64,000 nt of DNA from the NCBI GenBank assembly GCA_027704905.1, contig CM051021.1, positions 3,397,727 through 3,461,726 on the forward strand, in the 5' to 3' direction. Below are positions 54,420 through 64,000 of this stretch, in pieces (the first letter of the stretch is position 1; the number at the start of each line of letters is the position of its first letter). The DNA is from Muraenolepis orangiensis (lineage: Eukaryota; Chordata; Actinopteri; Gadiformes; Muraenolepididae). A program made the position numbers and the translations under genes. The notes below the pieces were generated by a model that worked only from the letters and a program-made list of their open reading frames with translations, had not been told where the DNA came from and did not search any database.

Positions 54420-55755
54420 AGGCATGTTATCTTGGTCTTTTTGGGTAACGGCACAATGGTTGTCTCTTTGAAGCACGCTGGGACGACAGACTGTTGCAGT
54501 GATGCTTGTAGATGTCGGTGAACACAGGAGCCAGCTGGTCAGCGCAGGTCTGGAAGACGCGGGATGGAACTCCGTCTGGGCCGGCTGCCTTCCCTGCCTT
54601 CACCCTCCTGAAGATTCTGCGGACCTCGGACTCGGACAGTTGTAGAACGTAGTCCTCTGGGCCAGTGTGCAAACTATACCACGGTCTCCGGGGGAGCCGG
54701 GATATTTTTTTTGCGGGGTGGGGGGGGTAAATGCTGATCCGTGCATTAATAGCAACAGCACAGACATAGGCCTATTATAAAGAGAAAATCTGTTGCACAC
54801 GGGGTGGTGCCACAGGTCTACATTTACATGAAACGTCCCGATGGATCATGTTCATGTCAACAGATGTCCCGAGCATGTATGGGCTACGCAAACTTCAATC
54901 AACTTGATAATAAATAATCCACGGACCACCAATGTAACGTTTGACTGTTTAATTAAATCAACTTAAAATGACTCAAAAACAGGCTACATTGTTTCACATG
55001 GGCTATAGCCTATTATGGCTGTAGCCTACACAGAGCCGAACACACGCGATAAGAGCAGCCAGCGGCACCAACCATGAACAATATTAATATCAATAATACA
55101 GCTATAGCACAACACAACCCTCTCACTGCCTGGAGAGACGCGACGCCACACACACCAGCTACATTCGGTTGGTCTTCTTGATCAGGTTGTTTGGCCGTCT
55201 TTTTAAAGAAATTGCCCAAGGTAAGTTGTTTTTTTCTTCTCGACATGTCAGCAGCAGCAACAATGCCTGGTAAACATGCAGCGCTAACTAAACAAGCTTG
55301 TGAGTGAGTGGGTCGTGGGTGGAGCTGCGGGCAGCGTGCAAGCAGGCGACACTTTTTTCATGAATCATAAACTCTAAATATCATTTTATTTCACACCTTT
55401 GAAAAAAAAAACCATGCCCAAAATGGAATTTATTTGGTCATCATATCAGTATTTTAGAGAGCTCCCCCCAAATTTCACAAACCATGTTCCCAGGGGAGCT
55501 CATGTCACCACTAGGGGAGCTATAGCTCCCCCTGCTCCCCTCCAGTTCGCACCCTGCTCTGGGCTGATGTTCAAGTTGTTGGTCGGCTCATGGTCCCTTT
55601 CAAAGCAAGCGGAAAACTTGTTTAACTCGTCTGGTAGGGTAGAGTCATTGTTGGTGACTGCTCCTGAGCTCCCCTTGTAGTTGGAGAGGACCCTCAGACC
55701 TTGCCACATACGTCTGGTGTCAGAGCCCCCGAACTGTGATTCCAATTAGTTTTTG
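54420..55755 (-). mobile_element. CR1-type LINE fragment split by a hAT
   Basis: Minus strand: SDTRRMWQGLRVLSNYKGSS and PDELNKFSACFERDHEP near 55560-55740. After the hAT it continues YVLQLSESEVRRIFRRVKAG and GPDGVPSRVFQTCADQLAPV near 54530-54660. The two halves join in frame (ISPE to DYVLQ) once the hAT and one target copy are removed. Confidence 0.78.
54663..55556 (-). mobile_element. hAT element, 894 bp, with perfect 8-bp target duplication
   Basis: Flanked by CTCTGGGC at 54655-54662 and 55557-55564. Ends are CAGTGTGCAAACT and, inverted, CAGGGTGCGAACT, with GGGGGAGC motifs inside each end. The minus strand at about 55150-55246 encodes RRKKQLTLGNFFKKTAKQ, the start of a transposase. The rest is deleted. 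Confidence 0.93.
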
Positions 55756-55974
55756 TAATCCAATTTATGCTTATAGAAGTAACTTGTAGTGTAGACTGTA
55801 GAACCTAGTATTTGTACCTGTATTCCTCACCTGCAGTGTATTCACCTGTCTATACTATACCTACTTCATACCTTTTTCTGTATACAACATCTAGCATTAC
55901 TTGTACTCATTCTGTTCATACTGTATATATCTTATCTATATTCCACTATATGATCATCTGGCCTGAGGCCGCAT

Positions 55975-58250
55975 GTTTTGGACACTCGGGTGAAGAGAGG
56001 GGCAGAGCTGTCAACCGATCACCATCTGGTGGTGAGTTGGGTAAGATGGCGGGGAAAGCCTCTGGACAGACCTGGTAAGCCCAAACGTGTAGTGCGGGTG
56101 AACTGGGAACGTCTGGTGGATGCCCCTGTCCGGGAGACCTTCAACTCACACCTCCGGCGGAATTTTTCGGGCATCTCTGTGGAGGCTGGGGGCATTGAGC
56201 CAGAGTGGTCATTGTTCAAAGCTTCTATTGCCGAAGCTGCGGTTGAAAGTTGTGGCCTCAAGGTCATTGGTGCCTCAAGGGGCGGCAACCCTCGGACTTC
56301 GTGGTGGACACAGGTGGTCAGGGAAGCCGTCCGGCTGAAGAAGGAGGCCTTCCGGGCTATGTTAGCCTGTGAGACTCCGGACTCATTTGCGAGGTATCGA
56401 CAGGCCAAGAGGACGGCAGCCTCGGCTGTAGCGGAGGCAAAGCAGCGGGTGTGGGAGGAATTCGGAGAAGCCATGGAGAAGGACTTTCAGTCGGCACCAA
56501 AGCGTTTCTGGCAAACAATCCGGCGCCTCAGGAGGGGGAAGTGTGGGTCCATCCAAGCTGTGTACAGTAAGGGTGGGACATTGCTGACCTCAACTGAGGA
56601 GGTGATCGGGCGGTGGAAAGAACACTTTGAGGAACTTCTTAACCCAACTACACCCTCAATGGTAGAGACAGAGCTGGAGGATGAAGGACGGCAAACATCA
56701 ATCTCCCTGGAGGAAGTCACTGCGGTAGTCAAACATCTCCGCAGTGGCAAAGCCCCAGGGGTTGATGAGATCCGTCCAGAAATGCTAAAGGCTCTGGGTG
56801 TTGAGGGGCTGTCATGGATGACACGTCTTTTCAACATTGCGTGGAAGTCTGGGACAGTGCCTGAGGAGTGGCAAACGGGGGTGGTGGTACCCCTGTTCAA
56901 AAAGGGTGACCAGAGGGTGTGTTGCCAATTACAGGGGTATCACATTACTCAGCCTCCCTGGGAAAGTCTACTCCAAGGTGCTGGAAAGGAGGGTTCGGCC
57001 GATAGTCGAACCTCAGATTGAAGAGGAACAATGCGGATTCCGCCCTGGTCGTGGAACAACGGACCAGCTTTTCACTCTTGCAAGGATCCTGGAGGGGGCT
57101 TGGGAGTATGCCCATCCGGTCTACATGTGTTTTGTAGATTTGGAGAAGGCATATGATCGGGTCCCTCGGGAAATACTGTGGGGGGTGCTGCGGGAGTATG
57201 TGGTGCGGGGGTCACTGTTGAGGGCCATCCAATCTCGCTACTCCCAAAGCAAGAGCTGTGTCCGGATTCTCGGTACAAAGTCAGGCCTGTTCTCAGTGGG
57301 TGTTGGCCTCCGCCAGGGCTGCGCTTTGTCACCCATCCTGTTTGTGATTTTCATGGACAGGATTTCAAGGCGTAGTCATGGAGGGGAGGGGTTTCAGTAT
57401 GGTGGGTTCAGGATTGAATCGCTGCTGTTTGCAGATGATGTGGTCCTGTTTGCGTCATCAGTATGTGACCTTCAGCACTCACTGGATCGGTTTGCAGCAG
57501 AATGTGAAGCGGCTGGGATGAGGATCAGCACCTCCAAATCTGAGGCCATGGTTCTTAGCAGGAAACCGGTGGATTGTCTACTCCAAGTAGGGAGGGAGTC
57601 CTTATCCCAAGTGAAGGAGTTCAAGTATCTCGGGGTCTTGTTCTCGAGTGAGGGGAGGATGGAGCGTGAGATTGACAGGAGAATAGGTGCAGCGGGAGCG
57701 GTATTGGGTGCACTTTGGCGCACCGTTGTAACCAAAAGAGAGCTGAGCCAGAAGGCAAAGCTCTCGATCTACCGATCAGTCTTCGTTCCTACCCTCACCT
57801 ATGGCCATGAGCAATGGGTAATGACCGAAAGGACGAGATCGCGAATACAAGCGGCCGAAATGAGTTTCCTCAGGAGGGTGGCTGGTATCTCCCTGAGGGA
57901 TAGGGTGAGAAGCTCAGTCACTCGTGAGAGACTCGGAGTAGAGCCGCTGCTCCTTCGCGTAGAAAGGAGCCAGTTGAGGTGGTTCGGGCATCTAGTAAGG
58001 ATGCTTCCTGGTCGCCTCCCGAGGGAGGTTTTCCAGGCACATCCAACTGGGAAGAGACCACGGGGCAGACCGAGGTACAGGTGGGGTGATTACATCTCCA
58101 CACTGGCCTGGGAACGCCTCGGGATCCCCCAGTCAGAGCTAGTCGATGTTGCCAGGGAGAGGGAAGTTTGGAGTCCCCTGCTGGAGCTGCTACCTCCACG
58201 ACCCGATTTCAGATAAGCGGGAGAAGATGGATGGATGGATGGATGAACAC
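55975..58250 (+). mobile_element. Rex3/RTE-like LINE, copy C (5'-truncated, nearly intact)
   Basis: Starts in the endonuclease C-terminus (TRVKRGAELSTDHHLVVSWV) and carries the complete RT and C-terminal region, with a GATG repeat tail at about 58228-58246. The orientation is opposite to copies A and B, and lacking their internal deletion it is an independent, younger insertion. Its tail is the classical Rex3 signature. Confidence 0.92.
55978..58216 (+). pseudogene. Rex3 endonuclease C-terminus plus reverse transcriptase, one frameshift
   Basis: Reads from 55978 in one frame (LNPTTPSMVETELEDEGRQT, HLRSGKAPGVDEIRPEMLKA, WQTGVVVPLFKKGD) to a single-base shift near 56920. It continues in the next frame (NYRGITLLSLPGKVYSKVL, EEQCGFRPGRGTTDQLFT, VDLEKAYDRVPREILWGVL, GLRQGCALSPILFVIFMD, LLFADDVVLFASS, FKYLGVLFSSEGRMEREID) to RPRGRPRYRWGDYIS and the TAA ending at 58216. 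All core RT blocks, including FADD, are present. The endonuclease catalytic part is missing because of 5' truncation. Confidence 0.9.
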
Positions 58251-58449
58251 ACTTTGGAACACTTTACTTTGTCCTTCTGTTTAGATGCTGAACTGCATTT
58301 GGTTGTCTCTCTACTTGCACGCAATGATGAAATAAAATAAAATTCTTAGTAGTATCTAGTAGTGTATACTGTAGTACCTCGTGTTGTAGTGTTGACTGTA
58401 GTACCAAGTGTTGTTTATTGTTAACTGTAGTACATAGCGTTGTGTAGTG
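58251..58449. other. Tandem GTAGTACC-like low-complexity flank
   Basis: Imperfect GTGTTG...ACTGTAGTAC repeats. Similar sequence (GTAGTGTAGACTGTAGAACC) precedes the Rex3 copy at about 55790, so Rex3 inserted within this tract. Confidence 0.5.
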
Positions 58450-59215
58450 GGAGGTAAGAGAACAACTCGTCACCAGAAGTCAAAAATCATTTCATTCCTA
58501 ACAAGTCTCCGAGAACTGAACCAGTGAAAGGTAAAAGTACAATTAGTTGGCAAACAATAGAACAATATCTAACTAACTAACAAGCAAACAATCTGCTAAG
58601 TAAGACGCTAGTCGGCTCATAAAAGGTGATAAGAGGACGTGCTAGGAGGAAGGATCCGGGTAGTGATTCCTGAAGAGGTGAGTTTTCAGCCTCTAGTTGA
58701 AGATGGGCAGTGACTCTGCGGTCCTGACATCCGTGGGGACTTCATTCCACCACTTTGGGGCCACAGGACAGAGAAGAGCCGAGACCACGTAGATGGATTG
58801 TTGGATTATTCAGGAGGGGGGTGACTCTGGCAGTCTTGAAAGCAGCGGGAAAGCATCCAGACATCAGAGAAGGGTTGATGACGTGTGTCAGGAAGGGCAG
58901 GAGTTCAGGCGCAGTAGATTGAAGAAGAGGGGAGGGATCCAGAGAGCATGAGGTAGGGTGGCTGGATGTGACAGGGTGAAGAACATCCTCTGTGGAGAGG
59001 GGAGAACAACGGGTGAGGGAGGGATGTTGTAGGGTGGGGGGAAGACATGGGGGGTTGATGCGCAGAGCATCAGCCGTGGGGTCAGGGAAGGAGGATCGGA
59101 TATCGTTGACCCTCTTGTCAAATAAGTTGGCAAAATCGTCCTGGAGCCGAGAGGAGGAGGGGGAGGGGGTGGGGGAGGGGATGGAGGAAGAGGTTTAGTG
59201 GGTGAGAGATCGTTT
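58450..59215 (-). mobile_element. L2-type LINE fragment with internal deletion
   Basis: Minus strand: DDFANLFDKRVNDIRSSFPD near 59130, the pre-RT region with RCSPLSTEDVLHPVT and SCSLDPSPLLFNLLRLNSCP near 58900-59000, and LPFTKTARVTP-like remains near 58830. It then jumps to the C-terminus (APKWWNEVPTDVRTAESLPI, RLKTHLFRNHYPDP) near 58650-58770. Most of the RT is deleted. Confidence 0.75.
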
Positions 59216-59264
59216 AGTGAGAGATCAAATCTCTCGGCAGGTCAAATAATTGTATCCACACTCA

Positions 59265-59406
59265 GTTAGGGCTGGTAGACAGACAGGTGAGGGTTCAGTT
59301 AGGGCTGGTAGACAGACAGGTGAGGGTTCAGTAAGGGCTGGTAGACAGACAGGTGAGGGTTCAGTTAGGGCTGGTAGACAGACAGGTGAGGGTTCAGTTA
59401 GGGCTG
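59265..59406. repeat. 33-bp minisatellite plus CA tract, second MHC copy
   Basis: Same unit as 16521-16973 but about four copies, followed by CA tracts (59406-59458) and TCAGCTGAAAATCTGTGTTA as in the first copy. It marks the start of the duplicated MHC upstream region. Confidence 0.93.
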
Positions 59407-59429
59407 CACACACACACACACACACACAC

Positions 59430-59460
<31 letters not shown>

Positions 59461-59910
59461 TCAGCTGAAAATCTGTGTTATTGGCGTAGATGTATATATA
59501 CAATATAAAACTGAACATTATCTAGACTTGCCACCCGTTCCTTGAAATACGTATTTGTTACGTAATTGGGAATTAAATGTTGCGTTCCGTATTGAACCAA
59601 TACGGAACGCAGTTTGTCCCGTATTTTCACAATCTGTCCCATGCACGTCTGTCACACACACACGTGAACACTGAACAAACAATAATGAACAAAATAAAGG
59701 ACAGGAAATATTAAAAACAGCAAAATATGTTGGCGGGAGGTGCGCAAGACCTTCCGCGGACTCTCCTCTCTGCTCTGCCTCTGTGCCAAATCCTGTCTGT
59801 CTGCCTGTCAGCCCGGCCCGGCCCCTTTGCGCTGCCTGTCGTCGTTACGCTCGCTACGTTACGTCATTACGCCGCTCTGTCGCGGCGTGATTTTTAAAAA
59901 CAAATGCAAG

Positions 59911-62175
59911 ATGTCTTCAGATACGCCACCTCGTCCTCAAAAGAGGAAACACCGACAACAGAAATACAGACGAGAATGGGAAGAGGCAAACCAGTGGCTT
60001 GATAGGGTCCCTGAAGATGACTACAAGGCAAATTGCAAAGCATGTCGCAGAACATTTTCAGTGTCGCACGGTGGGCTGTCTGATGTCAAACAGCACGCAG
60101 CCGGGGATCTCCACTCAAGAAATATCAGAACACAAAGGAGCCAAGCACCAGTGTCACAGTTCTTCATAGCTGAAACATCTCCTGAGATTGATTCGGTATG
60201 ATATGGGACCAGGGGTGGGTAGAGACTCTACCCACCCCTGGTCCCATATCATACCGATATGATTTTAAAGTCTATTAAATAAACGTGTATTTAATATTAT
60301 CAATATAGAATGAAATGTAACCATAAAGAACATCTCTGATTCAGAATCAGAACTCTTATGTTGTTATGCTAATGCTGCTCATTTGAAATTATTCCTAATA
60401 GATTAACAGCAAATAAATACTGTGAATAAATAGGCCTACTGTGAATAAATACGATTGATTGATTGATTGATAAATAAAATAAATAGTGACAACAATATGA
60501 AAGTAATAATCTGACATCATCCCATTCCCCCCTCTAGATTACTGCAGCTGAGGTGACACAGGTATACCACACAGTAAAACATAACCTCAGCTACAACAGT
60601 GCTGACTGTGGACACAAGCTCAATCAAAAGACTCTATCTGATTCCAAAATGGTGAAGAAGATGACTTTGGGGAGAACAAAGCAAGAGGCACTGGTGAAAG
60701 ACGTCCTGGCCCCGAAGGCAGTGGGTGATGTTCTCAAGATCTTAACATCACCACCCCTCCCATTCTCCATACAGACCGATGCTTCCAATAAAGGGAACAG
60801 GAAGATGTTTCCCCTTGCTGTCCAGTACTTCACTCCAGAGTCTGGTGTCACCAACAAAATGCTGGACTTCATAGAGAATCCAGATGAGTCAGCTGCTGGG
60901 ATTGTAGCTCTCCTGGAACAATCCCTTGAGAAATTTGGCTTGTCAATGGATCAAGTGACTGCATTCAGTGCTGACAACACAAATGTCAATTATGGTATTC
61001 ACAACTCTGTTTTCACCAACCTGAAGAGAAAACAAAACGATCTGCTGCGAGGAAACTGCCATGCCCACATAGTGCACAACACAGTGAAGCACGCCCTTGA
61101 CAAGCTTACTGTAGATGTGGAGAATGTTGTGCTGAAGGTCTATGGCCACTTCTCCATTTCAGCAAAAAGAAGAGAGTCACTCAAAGAATTTTGTGAGTTT
61201 TGTGACGTTGAATTCCAAGAGATCCTACGACATGTGACAACCAGGTGGCTCTCCCTCAATCCAGCCATCCATCGGCTGATGCAGACCTGGACTGCACTGA
61301 AGTCGTACTTCATCAGTCTAGGAGACGAGTGTCCCAAGCAAGTGCAAGCTTTGTTAAAGCTCAACAGAGACTCAACTGTGGAAGATGAAGACATTGTGGA
61401 GATTTACCTTCTTTTCTGCAACAATATACTCTCCCTCTTTGAGGAAGTAGTAAAGAGCCTGGAGAGCAATAGAACCACCTGTGTTGAGTTGTATTCCATC
61501 ATGGATGAATTCAGGCAAAAGCTCATACAGAGACGAGACGACCAGTTCTATGGGTACCTAACAAGGCAAAAGCTGCAGCGCCTCCTCCCTCATGACGCAC
61601 ACATGGCAAGGGCCGAATTCACTGCATTCCTCAATACAGCCATTTCATATGTTGAGAAATGGTTCGACTTCTCCGAAGAGAACTGGCTCTTCTCACTGCA
61701 GCCTCTCTTACTCCAACATGGCAACCTGACCTTTAATCAAATTGAGAAGGTGGCTACCAAACTCAACCTCATCAATAAATTGAAGATGAATGAGCTTTAC
61801 GATGAGTGCACCACAGCCAATACAATCCTGAGGAGGCTCAGAGAAGAATATTCTGATGCATGGAAGTCCAAGGGTGTGGCTGCGAGGTGGATGGCTGTGT
61901 TTAAAGAAGTGGATGTGCCCAACATGCTCTCCATCATGAGACACATCCTGAGCATCCCAGCATCCACTGGATACGTGGAAAGGATCTTCTCCAGAATGAC
62001 CAACAAGTGGAGTGACTGCAGGAGCAGGTGCTCAGTGGAGCTCATCAGGAGTGAGCTCCTCATTACTCTGAACTTTGAGCAGACCTGTCCAGAGTTCCAC
62101 ACCACAGCTCTGAAAGACAAGGAGCTGCTCAGTGCTGCAAGAAGTAACAAGAAGTACTCCTGGAAGAAGAAGTGA
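59911..62175 (+). CDS. hAT transposase, two exons, apparently open (about 640 aa)
   Basis: Exon 1 59911-60195: basic N-terminus (PPRPQKRKHRQQKYRREWEE) and a zinc finger (NCKACRRTF ... DVKQHAAGDLHSRN, C-x2-C and H-x5-H). Predicted intron 60196-60537 (TCG|GTATGA ... CCTCTAG|ATT, phase 0). Exon 2 60538-62175: RNase-H-like core with IQTDASNKGNRKMFPLAVQY (first Asp), VTAFSADNTNVNYGIH (second Asp), GNCHAHIVHNTVKHAL (C-x-H motif), VTTRWLSLNPAIHRL, and the C-terminal dimerisation region LSIMRHILSIPASTGYVERI to RSRCSVELIRSELLITLNF (contains the expected Glu). Stop TGA at 62173-62175. No internal stop or frameshift in either exon. The unspliced message stops at 60199. Expected to be nuclear, binding its own ends. 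Activity is inferred. Confidence 0.85.
60193..60257. repeat. 65-bp perfect palindrome over the transposase splice donor
   Basis: Arms of 32 bp (TCGGTATGATATGGGACCAG and rest) with a single-base centre at 60225. The left arm includes the last codon of exon 1 and the GT donor. Confidence 0.97.
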
Positions 62176-63060
62176 GGAAGAGAGGGGACTGTTTAAACCT
62201 GTTCTAACAAAAAAAAGGACATAAAGGAGTTGAGGGAAGCTATGCACTTTATTTTTTATCTGTTTATTAGTTTTATGTTATGCACTTTCTTTAGGCGTAT
62301 CTTGACTCCACTGGTGGCTCCCAGTTATGAAGCAGAGGGTATGCGGCCAGGTTCAGACTTGGCTCAGGGAGTGATGTTATCAATCTTTTCATTTGTCATT
62401 TTGTTCAATCAGATAATCATAACAGGTTCACAAAAGTGTTTCATTTTAAGATGATTCGTAAAAGAGTCCTCAGGCAGGCTTTGTTACAGCTGTTACAGCA
62501 CTTTATATGCATATAATACAGACTAGCATATGCTCAAGTTCAGCCTAGGTCAGTCTAATCACCCGTAACAAGTTTACAAGTGTGTTTCATTTCATTGTTT
62601 TCTGCCTTAAGTTTAATTGTTCCCAAATGTTACACTTAAAGCACATTCTATTGTAGCTTATTTAATTTAGGTGCTGTTCTGTTTCAGTTAACGTGCCCTA
62701 TGCAGGCAGGCTTTGTTTAATTTACTATGGCTATGCTCAGGTTCAAATGTTACACTTAAAGCACATTCTATTGTAGCTTATTTAATTTAGGTGCTGTTCT
62801 CAGGTTCAGGCTAGTTCAGCCTATGCACAGTATGTATTTAAACATACAAGTTTACAAGTTCATTGCTAATAAAGCACTTTAAACTAAGTATGACTTCAGT
62901 AAATGCTTTCTTGACTACCCCTTCCTTACTGACCACCAAGTGACCCCAGGGCCCAGAGGCTATTATGGTATGTGAAATCATGTCAATTATTTAAATCAAA
63001 GCATTTTGGTTCATATAAAAAATTGATATATTTCTATGCATTTCAGGAGTTTCGGACACC
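62176..63060. other. hAT 3' region
   Basis: AT-rich, non-coding. Contains a direct repeat of about 57 bp (AAATGTTACACTTAAAGCAC and following) at 62628-62685 and 62742-62800, and AATAAAG near 62868, a possible poly(A) signal. Confidence 0.6.
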
Positions 63061-63305
63061 CGCGCGGCGTGAGGGGTGTTCCTTATTTCTATTTCTGAAA
63101 GGTGGCAACCCTATATATAACTGAACATAATAACTGGATATTATATAAAGCTGAACATTACATATAGCTGAACATTATATATAACTGAACATTATATATT
63201 ACTAAACATAATACATAACTAAACTAAATGAGATAATAAGAACAATGAGTAAAGAGTAACATGACACTTGTGTGTGTGCGTCACGTTCTAGTCTCATGTA
63301 GATAA

Positions 63306-63338
63306 TGACGTCGGAGCCTTCTTGAGTTCCTATTGGTC
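63306..63338 (+). promoter_or_regulatory. Candidate X2/Y-box module of the second MHC class I copy
   Basis: TGACGTCG (63306-63313) then, 18 bp on, CTATTGG. Same layout as 17310-17343, with the palindromic CRE broken at its last base. Confidence 0.5.
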
Positions 63339-63517
63339 CTTGTCCTTCCTTAGCGTCTTGTAGACAGGCTTCCTGGTCGTCAGACGCTGGAGTGTGAGTC
63401 TCGTCTCTGTTGATTCTCTCATTACATTACATTATATAACATTACATTACATTACAGTCATTTAGCAGACGCTTGTATCCTAAGCGACTTCCATCTCTTT
63501 CTTCTAGATCCATCGAT

Positions 63518-63572
63518 ATGACGGCGCTAAGAGGGATACTGCTGTTGCTTTGTTGTCTCGGTGTGTCCTCAG
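63518..63572 (+). CDS. Second MHC class I gene, leader exon (gene runs off the window)
   Basis: Encodes the same leader, MTALRGILLLLCCLGVSS, and ends at CAG|GTAACA in phase 1. It has the same upstream ATTACATT / CATTTAGCAGACGCTTGTAT relic. The intron to 64000 follows the first copy but carries about 190 bp extra (about 63705-63900). Exon 2 lies beyond the window, so functionality cannot be judged. Confidence 0.75.
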
Positions 63573-64000
63573 GTAACACCGCTGACAACTCACTTTGGAT
63601 TGATTTAAAACACACTTGAACCCATGTTGGTTTAGTGTCCGTCAATAGACGCTGTTTTAGTGGGTTAATTCATCCACAACACCATTCATCATTTACTTCC
63701 AATACTTAAACACATATCAGATTATTTATGGTGGGTTCGAAACCGAAACTAAACTGGCCGTTCGATGACGACGTTAATAAAAGTACAATCTACAGTTTGG
63801 AGTGAATACAATGTCTACTTTTAGTTAACCTTTAATCCGAGGTGTTATGGACACTCGGAGATATCTTATTATTAACTTTTTAACCGTTCTTGTTGAATCT
63901 TTACACACACGCACACACACACCACACCTTTGATAATAGGCTACTAAATACAACACAAAGTCTAAAGTCTATTGTGTTCACGTTCTCAACAGAAGACTGA
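63573..64000 (+). other. Intron 1 of the second MHC class I gene
   Basis: Matches 17580-17790 except for the 190-bp insertion. No exon before the window end. Confidence 0.7.

Larger units (their letters stand above)
59523..63113 (+). mobile_element. Complete-looking hAT transposon, 3.6 kb, in the second MHC promoter region
   Basis: Inverted ends TAGACTTGCCACC and (right, inverted) TAGGGTTGCCACC. It splits sequence that is continuous in the first MHC copy (GAACATTATATATAACTG at about 17128), so the paralog supplies the empty site. A clean 8-bp duplication is not readable in this AT repeat. It has a perfect hairpin at 59581-59611 (TGCGTTCCGTATTG arms, 3-nt loop), a spliced transposase gene, and a 57-bp direct repeat at about 62628 and 62742. 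Confidence 0.88.

Overview
The window is vertebrate and almost certainly teleost nuclear DNA. It carries Rex1/CR1-, Rex3/RTE-, L2- and Tx1-type LINEs, hAT and Harbinger-like DNA transposons, tRNA-derived SINEs, long CA/TG tracts, and intron-split genes: a fish U-lineage-like MHC class I gene, the 3' half of very-long-chain acyl-CoA dehydrogenase (acadvl), and a fish-type B30.2 exon. The species cannot be named from the sequence. There are no prokaryotic features.

Layout. 440-9530: segmental-duplication copy 1 (Rex3 on -, a protein-kinase-D-like exon on -, Rex1 on -, the last six acadvl exons on +), ending in a 1,000-N gap (9531-10530). 10531-15301: a 47-bp minisatellite interrupted by a broken hAT. 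15390-17070: a LINE relic, a 33-bp minisatellite and a CA tract. 17300-26800: an MHC class I gene with all six recognisable exon blocks, whose third intron holds a Tx1-type LINE that itself holds a hAT. 27100-37000: nested transposon debris, including a Rex1 copy inside an older DNA-transposon-like element, L2 LINEs, a deleted Ty3/gypsy element, SINEs and a diverged third relic of the acadvl downstream DNA. 37660-38207: an orphan B30.2 exon. 38352-50554: segmental-duplication copy 2, with ten acadvl exons. 50590-58250: minisatellite, an AT-rich palindrome, hAT fragments, a LINE split by a hAT, and a nearly intact 5'-truncated Rex3. 59265-64000: a second copy of the MHC class I promoter and exon 1, split by a 3.6-kb hAT whose transposase looks open.

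Function. The host genes are one probably decaying MHC class I gene, the start of a second, two partial acadvl copies without 5' exons, two copies of a single kinase-like exon, and one B30.2 exon. This looks like a birth-and-death immune-gene region in which LINEs and tandem repeats mark duplication breakpoints. I found no new enzymatic or defence system. The most informative observations are paralogous pairs that order events: the acadvl duplication, a later Harbinger-like insertion, a 4.1-kb exon-removing deletion, and a hAT insertion into one of two MHC promoters. Perfect 8-bp target duplications mark two hATs, and there are two striking long palindromes.
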